Notes: generated by a model from the letters alone, not told the origin. A DNA stretch of 64,000 nucleotides from CANJXF01 sp043775015 (GCA_043775015.1 JAYVSV010000094.1:1-64000), one strand, 5' to 3'. Positions 33,260 to 43,277 are shown, counted from the first letter of the stretch. Program-made: numbers and translations.

Positions 33260-36200
33260 AAGAAAAATTCTCCATCCCCACGCAGGAGCAGACCGGGTTG
33301 CGGTCGCCGAAGACGTTGTCCACGCGGGCGACGGGCGGCCAGAATTTGTAGTCGTGCAGGCTCTTGGCCGGGAATGCCGCAGCTTCGCGGCTGTAGGGAC
33401 GATTCCACGCGTCGCTGGCGATCTGGTCGGCGGTGTGCGGCGCGTTCTTGAGGAGATTATTCTTCGCGTCGGCTGAACCGTTTTCCACGGCGGTCATCTC
33501 GGCGTGGATGGAGATCATCGCGTCGCAGAAACGGTCGAGTTCGTATTGGGATTCGCTTTCGGTGGGTTCGACCATGAGCGTGCCGGCGACGGGCCACGAG
33601 AGCGTCGGCGCGTGAAAGCCATAATCCATCAGGCGCTTGGCAACGTCCTCGGCGGTTGTGCTCTTAAATGCGCGGAGGTCGAGGATGCATTCATGTGCGA
33701 CGAGGCCATTGCTGCGGTAGAGCGTGGGGAAATGTTTTTCGAGCCGCTTGGAAATGTAATTCGCGTTGAGGATGGCGAACTTCGTGGCTTCGGTGAGTCC
33801 GTCCGCGCCCATCATGGCGATATACATCCACGAGATGGTGAGGATGCTCGCGCTGCCCCACGGCGCGGCGCTGACGGCGCCGATGGCGTTGGTAGGGCGC
33901 GTCACTCCGTGCGCGCCGCTCTTTTCAATATCTCCTGACGGCGCGCACGGAGTGACGCGCCCTACCGTCGGATCAACCACGCCGTGGCTCGGGAGGAATT
34001 GAACCAAATGCGTCGCCACGCCAATCGGTCCGACGCCCGGGCCGCCACCGCCGTGCGGGATGCAAAAGGTCTTGTGCAGATTCAAATGGCAGACGTCCGC
34101 GCCGATGAAGCCGGGCGAGGTGAGGCCGACTTGCGCGTTCATGTTCGCGCCGTCCATGTAAACTTGGCCGCCGTGCGCGTGGATGATTTCACAAATCTCG
34201 CGGATGGTTTCCTCGAATACACCGTGCGTGCTCGGATAGGTGATCATGAGGCACGCCAGCGTGTCTTTATGAGCTTCCGCCTTGGTCTTGAGGTCCGCCA
34301 CATCTATGTTTCCGCGTTCGTCACATGCGACGGATACGACGCGCATTCCCGCCATCACTGCGCTCGCTGGATTTGTTCCGTGGGCGGACGATGGGATTAA
34401 ACATACCGTCCGATGGGACTCATTGCGCGATTCGTGATAGGCGCGGATGACGAGCAGCCCGGCGTATTCGCCCTGCGAACCGGCGTTGGGTTGGAGCGAA
34501 ATACCGGCGAACCCGGTGATTTCGGCGAGCCAGGTTTCGAGTTGCTCAAACATTTTTTGATAACCGCGCGTCTGTTTGATGGGCGCGAACGGATGAATCT
34601 TCGCGAACTCGGGCCACGACACAGGGAACATCTCGGCGGCGGCGTTGAGCTTCATGGTGCATGAGCCGAGCGGAATCATCGAAGCGGTGAGCGAGAGGTC
34701 GCGCGATTCGAGGCGCTTGATGTAGCGCAGCATCTCGGTCTCGGAGTGATACGAATTGAAAACCTTGTGTTGAAGATATTTTGAATTACGAACCATCAAA
34801 GTTTTGCGGACTTCAGAGGCAGCATTCTCTGGGGGGAAATTTACAAAAGTGTCATCGGCTAATTCTTCCCATGAAAAATTGGGGGACTTGTCGTCGTTAA
34901 ACACGGCCAAAATCTCCATCACATCTTTCGCCGAAGTTGTCTCATCAAACGAGATACCGAGAGTGTTCGCGTCAATAGTGCGGAAATTAAATTTATGGTC
35001 CTCGGCGATTTTCACAACGTCCGCACTACGCTTCGCGCCGAGGCCAATTTTCAAAGTATCGAAGAAAATGCTTGTCTGAATTTCGTAGCCAAGCCTCTTC
35101 AAACCGACATAGAGAGCAGCTGTGAGAATAAGAATTCGATCCGCGATTTTCCCCAATCCTTCCGCGCCATGATAACAGGCATAGAGCGAGGCCATGTTGG
35201 CGAGGAGTGCTTGCGCCGTGCAGATGTTGCTGGTCGCTTTCTCGCGGCGAATGTGTTGCTCGCGCGTGCCGAGCGCGAGACGCATGGCGGGCTTGCCGCG
35301 CGCATCTTTTGAAACGCCCACGATACGGCCGGGCATCTGGCGCTTGAATTCATCGCGCGTGGCGAAGAAGGCGGCGTGCGGTCCGCCGTAACCCAGCGGC
35401 ACGCCGAAACGTTGCGCACTGCCAACCGCGATGTCCGCGCCGAATTCGCCCGGCGGCTTGATGAGTGTAAGCGCGAGCAAGTCCGTCGCAACGGCAACCA
35501 TCGCTCCAGCCGCATGCGCTTTCTCGGCGAACCCAGCGTAGTCATGAATCGCGCCAAACGTGTCCGGATACTGCACGAGCGTGCCGAAGACTTTTTCGTT
35601 GAACGCAAACGTGGTGTGATCGCCCACGGCGACTTCAATGCCCAGCGCTTTGGCGCGGGTCTGGACGACTTCGATGTTTTGCGGATGGCAGTTTGAGGAA
35701 ACGAAGAAAACATTCCGATCGTCCTTCATGGCGTGGCACAAGTGCATGGCCTCAGCACAGGCTGTGGCTTCATCGAGCAGCGAGGCATTGGCGATGTCCA
35801 ACGCGGTGAGTTCCACTATCATCGTTTGAAAATTCAACAACGCCTCAAGACGGCCCTGGGAAATCTCGGCTTGGTAGGGCGTGTATTGGGTGTACCAGCC
35901 GGGATTCTCCAACACATTTCGCTGAATCACCGGCGGTGTGATGCAATCGGAGTAGCCCATGCCGATGAAGGAGCGGAAGACTTGATTCTGCGACGCTACC
36001 GATTTCAGATCGCGCAACGCTTCAGGCTCGGTCTGCGCGGCGGGAAGATTTAACGGTTTGCCAAGCCGGATTTGTTTTGGAACCGCCGCGTCCGTGAGCG
36101 CATCGATGGAATCGAAGCCAAGAATTTTGAGCATTGCCCGCGTTTCAGCCGCGTTCGGTCCGATGTGGCGATGAACAAACTTGTCGGTGGATGCGAGCAT

Positions 36201-36287
36201 GTCGCGACTGCTCTGACCGGATGAGGGAGTTTTCGGGGTGTTTGGAGCGGAAATTGAATTTGATAAAACCGTCAGCGTTTCAGACAT
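33258..36287 (-). CDS. gcvP: Glycine dehydrogenase (decarboxylating), P protein, with in-frame palindromic insertion
   Basis: 1009 residues, slightly longer than the usual ~950-980. It starts with a ~30-residue Ser/Thr/Pro-rich extension before FVHRHIGPN. Family landmarks are FIGMGYSDCITPPVI, NPGWYTQYTPYQAEISQGRL, GSCTMKLNAAAEM and the PLP lysine K739 in LNLHKTFCIPHGGGGPG. Between residues ~774 and ~799 lies VGRVTPCAPSGDIEKSG plus AHGVTRPT, encoded by a perfect palindrome. Ordinary P proteins have a short loop here before GAVSAAPWGSAS. The enzyme decarboxylates glycine in the cleavage system; gcvT and gcvH are not in the window. Confidence 0.93.
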   Translation of the reverse strand: MSETLTVLSNSISAPNTPKTPSSGQSSRDMLASTDKFVHRHIGPNAAETRAMLKILGFDSIDALTDAAVPKQIRLGKPLNLPAAQTEPEALRDLKSVASQNQVFRSFIGMGYSDCITPPVIQRNVLENPGWYTQYTPYQAEISQGRLEALLNFQTMIVELTALDIANASLLDEATACAEAMHLCHAMKDDRNVFFVSSNCHPQNIEVVQTRAKALGIEVAVGDHTTFAFNEKVFGTLVQYPDTFGAIHDYAGFAEKAHAAGAMVAVATDLLALTLIKPPGEFGADIAVGSAQRFGVPLGYGGPHAAFFATRDEFKRQMPGRIVGVSKDARGKPAMRLALGTREQHIRREKATSNICTAQALLANMASLYACYHGAEGLGKIADRILILTAALYVGLKRLGYEIQTSIFFDTLKIGLGAKRSADVVKIAEDHKFNFRTIDANTLGISFDETTSAKDVMEILAVFNDDKSPNFSWEELADDTFVNFPPENAASEVRKTLMVRNSKYLQHKVFNSYHSETEMLRYIKRLESRDLSLTASMIPLGSCTMKLNAAAEMFPVSWPEFAKIHPFAPIKQTRGYQKMFEQLETWLAEITGFAGISLQPNAGSQGEYAGLLVIRAYHESRNESHRTVCLIPSSAHGTNPASAVMAGMRVVSVACDERGNIDVADLKTKAEAHKDTLACLMITYPSTHGVFEETIREICEIIHAHGGQVYMDGANMNAQVGLTSPGFIGADVCHLNLHKTFCIPHGGGGPGVGPIGVATHLVQFLPSHGVVDPTVGRVTPCAPSGDIEKSGAHGVTRPTNAIGAVSAAPWGSASILTISWMYIAMMGADGLTEATKFAILNANYISKRLEKHFPTLYRSNGLVAHECILDLRAFKSTTAEDVAKRLMDYGFHAPTLSWPVAGTLMVEPTESESQYELDRFCDAMISIHAEMTAVENGSADAKNNLLKNAPHTADQIASDAWNRPYSREAAAFPAKSLHDYKFWPPVARVDNVFGDRNPVCSCVGMENFS
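33891..33966. repeat. 76-bp palindromic element inserted in frame within gcvP
   Basis: Perfect 28-bp arms (33891-33918 and 33939-33966) enclose a 20-nt loop. The left arm begins GGTAGGGCGCGTCACTCCGT. On the gcvP strand it encodes about 25 residues without breaking the frame. The position, just before the conserved GAVSAAPWGSAS segment, is a loop in normal P proteins. Confidence 0.9.
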
Positions 36288-36429
36288 GCCGAGAAACTAA
36301 AATCCGACGACAGCAAATCAAGCGGCTTTTTTTAAAAAGTTGGTCACCATCAAAATCTGCCCGGCTTTTAGCTTTACACCTGCGCTCGTATTTGTTCTAA
36401 AAAGTCATCAACCAAACACATCTGCAATT

Positions 36430-37350
36430 ATGATTATTCCTGTAGGCGTGGAATACAATTCACGCCGTTATCCTGTGGTCACGTTCACGTTGATGGGGAT
36501 CAATGTCCTTTTGTATCTGGTGTCATTGGTGTTCTTCTTCAATAACCTCGATGGCGACGTGGCACAGCGGGAATGGCTGACAATGAATTTAGGTTTGATT
36601 CCTGATCAAAAGGTCTGGTGGACCTATCTCACGTCACTCTTTGTTCATGCCGATTTCTTCCATCTAATCGGCAACATGATTTACCTTTTTCTCTTCGGTT
36701 CGTGTCTTGAAGATTTGATTGGGCGTTGGCAATTCAGCATTTTTTATTTCTTCACGGGACTGGTGGCGACGGTGACCTATTTGATTTTTGTACCCGGCGG
36801 TAAGGAATCATCCTTCCCATTGGTCGGCGCGTCCGGAGCAATTTCGGGTTGTATCGGCGGATTCGCCCTTGTTTTCGCCAAGACGAAAATAAACTTCCGT
36901 TATTTCTTTTGGTTCATGTTCCGCTTCTACACCGGCGAATTTGCTCTTGCTGCCTGGCTCGTCATTTCCTTTTGGTTCTTGATCGATCTGGTTTTGGCCG
37001 CGTTGAACAATGCCAGTGGCGAAGTCGCATTCACAGCGCATGTCGGTGGCACAATCGTTGGCGCAGGATTGATTGCGATCTGGAAATTTTTGCCGCACCG
37101 CTACAAGTTCACGCTGGAATTGGATGACGACAGCGATGCCTTGCAACCGGTTTATGTGAATCTACGTCCTGCACCCGTCACCGCTGAAAATGCGACGATT
37201 TATTTATACGAAAATGGTAGCCAACTCGGCCCGTTCACCTCGCGACAGATTTTGCAAATGATCCAACTGGGGTCCATCGGCGCAACCGTTTCTTATTGGC
37301 AGGAAGGCATGCCCGAGTGGCGGAGCGTTTCCGAATACAGCCCGATGTAG
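36430..37350 (+). CDS. Rhomboid-family intramembrane serine protease with C-terminal GYF_2 domain
   Basis: 306 residues from ATG 36430, chosen because it yields the family-like MIIPVGVEYNSRRYPVVT; the frame is open upstream to 36340. Six hydrophobic segments follow, with HADFFHLIGNMIYLFLFG, the catalytic Ser in VGASGAISG (S135) and the catalytic His in AHVGG (H204). The C-terminal 60 residues form a GYF_2/DUF4339 domain (YENGSQLGPFTSRQILQM, WQEGMPEWRSVSE), often a protein-interaction module. Inner-membrane protease of unknown substrate. A similar membrane-plus-GYF_2 layout is frequent in Verrucomicrobia. Confidence 0.9.
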   Translation: MIIPVGVEYNSRRYPVVTFTLMGINVLLYLVSLVFFFNNLDGDVAQREWLTMNLGLIPDQKVWWTYLTSLFVHADFFHLIGNMIYLFLFGSCLEDLIGRWQFSIFYFFTGLVATVTYLIFVPGGKESSFPLVGASGAISGCIGGFALVFAKTKINFRYFFWFMFRFYTGEFALAAWLVISFWFLIDLVLAALNNASGEVAFTAHVGGTIVGAGLIAIWKFLPHRYKFTLELDDDSDALQPVYVNLRPAPVTAENATIYLYENGSQLGPFTSRQILQMIQLGSIGATVSYWQEGMPEWRSVSEYSPM

Positions 37351-37454
37351 TTCGCGAATTCCGCCGGGAAACTTCGTCGGCTTCACGAATCGATCATTTC
37401 TCTGCCGCGCAAAAATTTCTTGAAGTTAACCCACTTCGCTGGCTTGGTTTGTGG

Positions 37455-40403
37455 ATGCTTTTTCGTTTTGTTGTTTCGGCGTCCCTTCTCGTCGCTTCTC
37501 TCGGGAATGCAGTTCCGCCCGAGTTGAACGCCGGAAAAGATTTGCCCCGCTTCCCCGCCGTTGATCCAAAAGATTCGGTGAAATCCATCCAGGTTAAAAA
37601 GGGATTCAGAGTAGAACTCGTCGCAGCGGAACCTTTGGTAAAAGATCCCATCGCCATTTCATTTGATGAAAATGGACGCATGTTTGTCGTCGAGATGGGT
37701 GATTATTCCGAGAGGCGCGACGAGCATCTTGGACGGATTCGCCTCTTGGAAGATACGAACGGCGACGGGCATTTCGACAAGGCGACGGTGTATGCGGAAA
37801 ATCTCCCCTGGCCAACCAGCGTGATCTGTTACGACGGCGGAATCTTCGTGGCTTCGACTCCAGATATTATTTTTTTCAAAGACACGAACGGCGATAACAA
37901 AGCGGATGTGCGCAAAGTCGTTTTCACCGGGTTTGGCAACGGGAAAGATCGCTTGAATGTGCAAGCGCTCTTCAACAGTTTTAATTGGGGCATGGATAAT
38001 CGCATTCACGGTTCCACTGCGCCCAACGGCGGGATTGTGACCAACGTCGCCGTTCCGTCTGAAGTGCCGCTGGATTTGAACAGCCGTAATTTTTCCTTTG
38101 ATCCCAAGACGTTGAAAATGCGTCCCGAAAGTGGCGGCGGACAATACGGAATGAGTTTTGACAGTCGCGGGCGCAAATTTGTTTGCAGCAACAGCGACCA
38201 CATCATGGCTTTCATGTATGACGGTTATTATGCCGACCGTAATCCCTTGTTCGCCATGCCGCGCAATCTGGTTTCCATTGCGGTCGATGGTGGAGCCGCG
38301 GAGGTTTATCGCATCAGCCCGGAAGAACCGTGGCGGGTCATTCGCACCAAATGGCGCGTCTCGGGTGTTTCGCCCGGCATGGTTGAGGGTGGCGGGCGTT
38401 CCGCCGGTTATTTCACCGGTGCGACTGGAATAACCGTTTATCGAGGGAACGCGTTTCCAGAAGATTTTCGCGACAACGCGTTCACGGGCGATGCGGGTGG
38501 CAATCTGGTTCACCGGAAAAAAGTTTACGCAGAGGGTATCGCTCTGAAAGCGCAACGTCCCGATGACGAACAGAAATCTGAATTTCTCGCCTCAAAAGAC
38601 ACGTGGTTTCGTCCCGTGCAATTTGCCAACGCGCCCGACGGAACTTTGTACGTGATCGACATGTATCGCGAAGTCATCGAGCACCCGTGGTCGTTGCCGG
38701 AACAAATCAAGAAGCATTTGGATTTAAACAGTGGAAACGATCGTGGGCGCATCTACCGCGTCGTTCCTGATAATTTCAAACAGCCCAAACTGCCGCGACT
38801 CGCGCAGGCCTCCACCAAAGAATTGATCGCAACGCTCGAACATCCCAACGGCTGGCATCGCGACACCGCAGCGCGTCTGCTCTTCCAGCGCCAGGAGAAA
38901 TCGAGCATTGCGCCGCTGAAAAAGTTCGCCCGGAATTCGAAGTCACCGCTCGGACGTCTGCACGCGCTGCATAGTCTTCAAGGCTTGGGCAGGCTCGGCG
39001 AAGATGATTTGCTCACTGCGTTCAAAGATTCCGATGCCACCGTGCGCGAACATGCGATCAAATTGTCGGAGCCGTTTCTGCGCATTTCCAATTCCTCGCC
39101 AAAGCTGTGGGCGCAATACAAAGAACTGGCCAACGATCCTGCGATCAGCGTTCGCTTCCAACTCGCGTTCACAGTCGGTGAAGCGAAGAATGAAAATAAA
39201 GTTCCAATTCTCGAACAAATCATCAAAAAAGACATCGCGGATTCCTGGGTGCAGGCGGCGGTTTTGTCCTCGCTCGCCGAGGGCGCTGGAGAAATGTTCC
39301 ACGATTTGGCTGTCGTCGGCAAATCAGACACGATCAAGGACGGTGGAGAATTTTTGAAACAACTTGTCCTGTTGATCGGTGCAAAGAATGACGCCAAAGA
39401 AGTGGCTCATGTTCTGGAATTTCTAAACACCACCCAGAACCGCGCACTTTCGTTCACACTGGTTCGCGCACTCGGCGAAGGCTTGCAACGCGCTGGAAGT
39501 TCGCTCGCAAAAGTGGGTGACATCAAAAAGTTTTTCGCGCAAGCCGGTGAAGTGGCGGCCAGCAGTAAGAGCGATGAAGCGTCGCGCGTTAACGCCATCC
39601 AACTTCTCGCCATGAATGGCTATGCAGACTCGAAAGGCACGCTGCTTGGTTTGCTTCATCAAGACCAACCGCAAGCCGTTCAACTTGCTGCGATTTCTTC
39701 GCTGGCCCATTTCAATAACGCGGAGGTTGGCCCTGCGTTGATAAAAAATTGGAATACATTCACGCCGCGTTTGCGCAGTGAAACCCTGTCCGCCCTGTTG
39801 GCCCGACCGGAGCGCGCGACCTCACTGCTTGATTCAATCGAGCAGGGCGCGATTCACTCTTCGGATTTGACCACGGCGCAGATTAAATTTTTGAAAGCGC
39901 ATGGCGATCTGGCTCTGCGCCAGCGTGCGGGGAAATTGTTTTCGGCCGCCGCCAGCAAGCGCCAGGATGTGATCGATGCGCTTCAACCGGCGTTGAATCT
40001 CCAGGGCAATTCAGCTCATGGAAAAACGATTTATCTGGAACGCTGTTCATCCTGCCACCGCTATGACAACGAAGGTTATACCCTTGGGCCGGATCTGGTG
40101 ACCGTGAAGAATTCCGGCAAAGAAAAATTGTTGAAGAACATTCTCGATCCCAATAGCGAAGTAGCGCCGAACTTCAAAGCCTTTGAAATCGAAACGACGA
40201 ACGGTGAAAGCTACATCGGTTTGGTCGCCAACGAAACGGCCGCGAGCGTCACGCTGCGACAGGCTTTTGGAAAAGAAAACGTCATCCTGCGGCCCCAAAT
40301 CAAGAAGCTTCAGAGCCAGGAACAGTCGTTGATGCCCGAAGGGTTGGAGGCGGGACTTACCCCACAGGATCTCGCCGATTTACTTTATTACATTTCGAAT
40401 TAG
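37455..40403 (+). CDS. PVC-type membrane-bound dehydrogenase / HEAT / cytochrome c protein
   Basis: 982 residues from ATG 37455, chosen for the signal peptide MLFRFVVSASLLVASLGNA. A beta-propeller dehydrogenase domain (PVC membrane-bound dehydrogenase, residues ~50-440) opens with GFRVELVAAEPLVKDP and contains calcium-like repeats DTNGDGHFD and DTNGDNKAD. HEAT-type helical repeats follow. The C-terminus is a cytochrome c with CSSCH and a Met-containing distal region. Such proteins are nearly confined to Planctomycetes and Verrucomicrobia; glucose/sorbosone-type sugar oxidation is the usual guess. A second copy of the architecture lies at 48772. Confidence 0.88.
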   Translation: MLFRFVVSASLLVASLGNAVPPELNAGKDLPRFPAVDPKDSVKSIQVKKGFRVELVAAEPLVKDPIAISFDENGRMFVVEMGDYSERRDEHLGRIRLLEDTNGDGHFDKATVYAENLPWPTSVICYDGGIFVASTPDIIFFKDTNGDNKADVRKVVFTGFGNGKDRLNVQALFNSFNWGMDNRIHGSTAPNGGIVTNVAVPSEVPLDLNSRNFSFDPKTLKMRPESGGGQYGMSFDSRGRKFVCSNSDHIMAFMYDGYYADRNPLFAMPRNLVSIAVDGGAAEVYRISPEEPWRVIRTKWRVSGVSPGMVEGGGRSAGYFTGATGITVYRGNAFPEDFRDNAFTGDAGGNLVHRKKVYAEGIALKAQRPDDEQKSEFLASKDTWFRPVQFANAPDGTLYVIDMYREVIEHPWSLPEQIKKHLDLNSGNDRGRIYRVVPDNFKQPKLPRLAQASTKELIATLEHPNGWHRDTAARLLFQRQEKSSIAPLKKFARNSKSPLGRLHALHSLQGLGRLGEDDLLTAFKDSDATVREHAIKLSEPFLRISNSSPKLWAQYKELANDPAISVRFQLAFTVGEAKNENKVPILEQIIKKDIADSWVQAAVLSSLAEGAGEMFHDLAVVGKSDTIKDGGEFLKQLVLLIGAKNDAKEVAHVLEFLNTTQNRALSFTLVRALGEGLQRAGSSLAKVGDIKKFFAQAGEVAASSKSDEASRVNAIQLLAMNGYADSKGTLLGLLHQDQPQAVQLAAISSLAHFNNAEVGPALIKNWNTFTPRLRSETLSALLARPERATSLLDSIEQGAIHSSDLTTAQIKFLKAHGDLALRQRAGKLFSAAASKRQDVIDALQPALNLQGNSAHGKTIYLERCSSCHRYDNEGYTLGPDLVTVKNSGKEKLLKNILDPNSEVAPNFKAFEIETTNGESYIGLVANETAASVTLRQAFGKENVILRPQIKKLQSQEQSLMPEGLEAGLTPQDLADLLYYISN

Positions 40404-40436
40404 CACGGTTTGGTCGCCGCAAAACGGCACACCTGA

Positions 40437-42038
40437 ATGCGACACAGCTTAATTATTTTCGAAGACGAACACTTGGTCGCGATTGATAAACCAACGGGGA
40501 TGAATACGCATTCGCCCAGTCCGTTTGCCGGCGAAGGTATTTATGAGTGGATGAAAAACCACGAGCCGCGCTGGGCCAATCTAGCCATTCTCCATCGCCT
40601 CGACAAAGAAACCTCCGGCGTCATTGTTTTTGGCAAAACGGCTGTGGCCAATCGTTCGCTGACTCAACAATTCACGGCGCACAAAGTTGCAAAAAAATAT
40701 ATTCTAGCGACCGATCGCACAGTTCTATTCGCCGAGCTGAAAGTGGAATCTGTTTTGGTGAGGGCAGGGGAGAAGTATCTCAGCCGCCCGATTCATGCCG
40801 GAGGTGAGCGCGCTGAAACTCATTTCAAAAAATCAGGGATCTCTGTGGGTGGAATGCCGGGCGCGAGTTTGGTTGAAGCAAATCCACTCACTGGAAAAAC
40901 GCATCAGATTCGAGCGCACGCTGCCGCTCATGGGTTTCCAATTCTCGGCGATACGCTTTACGGCGGAACCTCTGCGACGCGAGTTTTTTTACACGCGGCA
41001 GAGATTGCGTTTGCCCACCCGACAACGGGAAGGCGCGTCACGTTCCAATCGCCCGTAAACTTTGCCGAGGATTCAAGATTCGCATTACGCACCGCTTTGA
41101 TTAATCCAGAATTGATCAATGCCTATCGACTGATTCACGGCGCATCCGACGGTTGGCCCGGTTGGTATGTGGAACGGTTGGGTGATTTTCTTCTTTCTCA
41201 ATCGGAGCAGTCGTTGAATGCAGAGCAACTCAAAATTGTGCGCACGATGCTTGAGCGATTTTCTTTGCAAGGCGCATATCACAAAATTTTGAACCGGCGA
41301 GTGCGCGGTATCTCGACGAAGGAAGCGTCGCCACAATTGGTTTGCGGCGAGAATGCACCGGAGGAATTCGTGATTCGCGAGAACGGCGTGAACTTCGGAC
41401 TCAGTTTTAACGAGGGTTATTCGGTCGGAATTTTTCTCGATCAGCGAGAGAATCGGCGGCGTTTAATCACGAACTACATTGCCCCGGATTTTTTGTTGAA
41501 CGAAAAAATTTCCAATGTTTCAGTGCTGAACGCTTTCGCTTACACCTGCGGTTTTTCCGTTTGCGCAGCGAAGATGGGCGCCACGGTTACCAGTCTCGAT
41601 CTTTCGAAAAAATATTTGGAATGGGGTAAAAGAAATTTCGTTTTGAACGGGATCGATCCAGCCAAACACGATTTTATTTACGGCGACACCTTCGATTGGC
41701 TCAAGCGATTGGCGAAAAGGGATCGCCGCTTTGACGTGATTATTTTGGACCCGCCGACGTTTTCGCAGTCGAAGGAGACCGGAGTTTTCCAAGCGGAAAA
41801 GAATTACGGCAAACTCGTTTCGGCGGCCATACCTGTTCTGGAAACGGGAGGTCTTTTATTGGCGTCAACCAACGCAGCGACCCTCAAACCCGAAAAGTTT
41901 TTGGAAATGATTAAAGCCGCGACGCAATCAGCAAAAAGGACAATTACCCAGCAACATTACGTTCCGCAGCCTCACGATTTCCCCATCAGCCGCGAAGAAC
42001 CCGCCTACCTGAAAACTGTTTGGTTACAAATAACCTGA
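40437..42038 (+). CDS. Fusion of RluA-family pseudouridine synthase and RlmI-like SAM methyltransferase
   Basis: 533 residues. The first ~205 are an RluA-type pseudouridine synthase with HRLDKETSG (catalytic D56) and KTHQIRAHA. The rest resembles the RlmI/RlmK class of rRNA cytosine/guanine methyltransferases. It includes GWYVERLGDFL, FGLSFNEGYSVGIFLDQREN, the SAM site VLNAFAYTCGFSVCAAKMGA (~364-382) and LDPPTFSQSK (DPP 438-440). RlmI-like enzymes methylate 23S rRNA C5 or G7 positions. The target bases of either half are not inferable. It begins 33 bp after the dehydrogenase gene. Confidence 0.85.
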   Translation: MRHSLIIFEDEHLVAIDKPTGMNTHSPSPFAGEGIYEWMKNHEPRWANLAILHRLDKETSGVIVFGKTAVANRSLTQQFTAHKVAKKYILATDRTVLFAELKVESVLVRAGEKYLSRPIHAGGERAETHFKKSGISVGGMPGASLVEANPLTGKTHQIRAHAAAHGFPILGDTLYGGTSATRVFLHAAEIAFAHPTTGRRVTFQSPVNFAEDSRFALRTALINPELINAYRLIHGASDGWPGWYVERLGDFLLSQSEQSLNAEQLKIVRTMLERFSLQGAYHKILNRRVRGISTKEASPQLVCGENAPEEFVIRENGVNFGLSFNEGYSVGIFLDQRENRRRLITNYIAPDFLLNEKISNVSVLNAFAYTCGFSVCAAKMGATVTSLDLSKKYLEWGKRNFVLNGIDPAKHDFIYGDTFDWLKRLAKRDRRFDVIILDPPTFSQSKETGVFQAEKNYGKLVSAAIPVLETGGLLLASTNAATLKPEKFLEMIKAATQSAKRTITQQHYVPQPHDFPISREEPAYLKTVWLQIT

Positions 42039-42047
42039 GCAGTCGGT

Positions 42048-43277
42048 TCATTTCTTGCGTTGTTCCATCGATCGCGAGATCAGGCTTGATTGTGGTTTAT
42101 GGTGCGAGCGGCGAACCAAGAAAAAAACAATCGCAACGATGGCCAGTAGAATCACGACTAGGCTCATCAGAAAGGGTTTGGGTTTCGAAATTGTCTTTGC
42201 GGCAATCTGCTGCGAAGGCTGCGTTAAACTTGCTCCTGACGGTGTGGCAACCGGCTGTGCTTGAGGCTTGAGCGCAGATGGATCCTCAGTGCGATTCGCT
42301 GCAGAAAGATCCTGTGGAGTTGAAAGTTTTTCAACGGGTGGGCTGGTCGCGGTTGCGGTTGTGGTCTGAGAATTCGTTTCTGCCACAAACGTTGTTTCCC
42401 ATTTTAACGCAAGATTGGTCACGCCAGGATTTTGACTCGACTGAACGTTAGCCACGCCATCCGCCGGAACAGAGGTGAAAGTTGTCACATTTGTTTTCAC
42501 GACGGCAACGGGAACCTCCACTTTTTCAGCCGCGTTTGTCACGGGCGGTTTAACCATGATGATGTTCGGCACAACAGGTTTCGCTATTGCAATTGAGTTT
42601 GTCACACCCGTGGAAATATTGGTCGCCGGTTTCGCGACTACTGGCGGCAGTGCAATGGGTGGATTCGGAATTTTAATTGGGCCGAGCGAAGAGTTGACTG
42701 AGTAAGCGACCAAGCGACCGTTGCGACCAACCAAAGTGGTGACGAACGGAAGTTTCGCCTCGCGCAATTCACGGGAGTAAACTGAATAAATCGAATTGAT
42801 TTCTTGATCGAACGGTGTGCCACGCATCGGCTCGGTTCCGGTGGAAACTAAAATTACAGTGATGGCTCTGGATGATTTCACAACGGGCACCAACGATTGG
42901 AGTGCGGTCAGAAGAATTCCTTTTTTTTCAAAACGCTTTTTCTTTAAAAAATCAACCGAACTCTGGGCGAGTTTTTCGCCTGCACCCTCCGTCCACTGCT
43001 GCATCGGAAAATCCGTGTTCAGTTGTTCATTGAAGGTCCAAATTCCGAACGAATCGCCGGGTTGCATCTGGCCTTGGACGCCCGACCCAATTAATTCGCG
43101 CACCGTTTCCACGGTTGCTTTTGACATGCGATTCATCGGCAGCGAGGTTTCAACGGCGAAGAGAAAGCGGTTTTCCTCCCTCGCAATATTGGTTGAAGAG
43201 CCGCTCTGAGTTTCGCCGCAAAAAGACTGGCTGGCAAAACTGCTGACGAGCAGTAAGAGAATGAAAAATTTTGTCAT
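42048..43277 (-). CDS. Exported vWA-like protein with C-terminal membrane anchor
   Basis: 409 residues with a signal peptide (MTKFFILLLLVSSFASQSFC). A region resembling a von Willebrand A fold follows (FAVETSLPMNRMSKATVETV, GILLTALQSL, AITVILVSTGTEP), though the MIDAS DxSxS is reduced to ETSLP. Residues ~200-340 are a Pro/Val/Thr/Ala-rich spacer, and one transmembrane helix (FLMSLVVILLAIVAIVFFLV) precedes a short basic tail. Function unknown. The start overlaps the NYN gene stop by ATGA, so both are one operon. Confidence 0.7.
   Translation of the reverse strand: MTKFFILLLLVSSFASQSFCGETQSGSSTNIAREENRFLFAVETSLPMNRMSKATVETVRELIGSGVQGQMQPGDSFGIWTFNEQLNTDFPMQQWTEGAGEKLAQSSVDFLKKKRFEKKGILLTALQSLVPVVKSSRAITVILVSTGTEPMRGTPFDQEINSIYSVYSRELREAKLPFVTTLVGRNGRLVAYSVNSSLGPIKIPNPPIALPPVVAKPATNISTGVTNSIAIAKPVVPNIIMVKPPVTNAAEKVEVPVAVVKTNVTTFTSVPADGVANVQSSQNPGVTNLALKWETTFVAETNSQTTTATATSPPVEKLSTPQDLSAANRTEDPSALKPQAQPVATPSGASLTQPSQQIAAKTISKPKPFLMSLVVILLAIVAIVFFLVRRSHHKPQSSLISRSMEQRKK

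Noticed and set aside
36288..36429. Glycine riboswitch ahead of gcvP
   Set aside because: The 142-bp interval upstream of gcvP shows no paired aptamer-like stems or the expected conserved loops, and is too short for a tandem aptamer.
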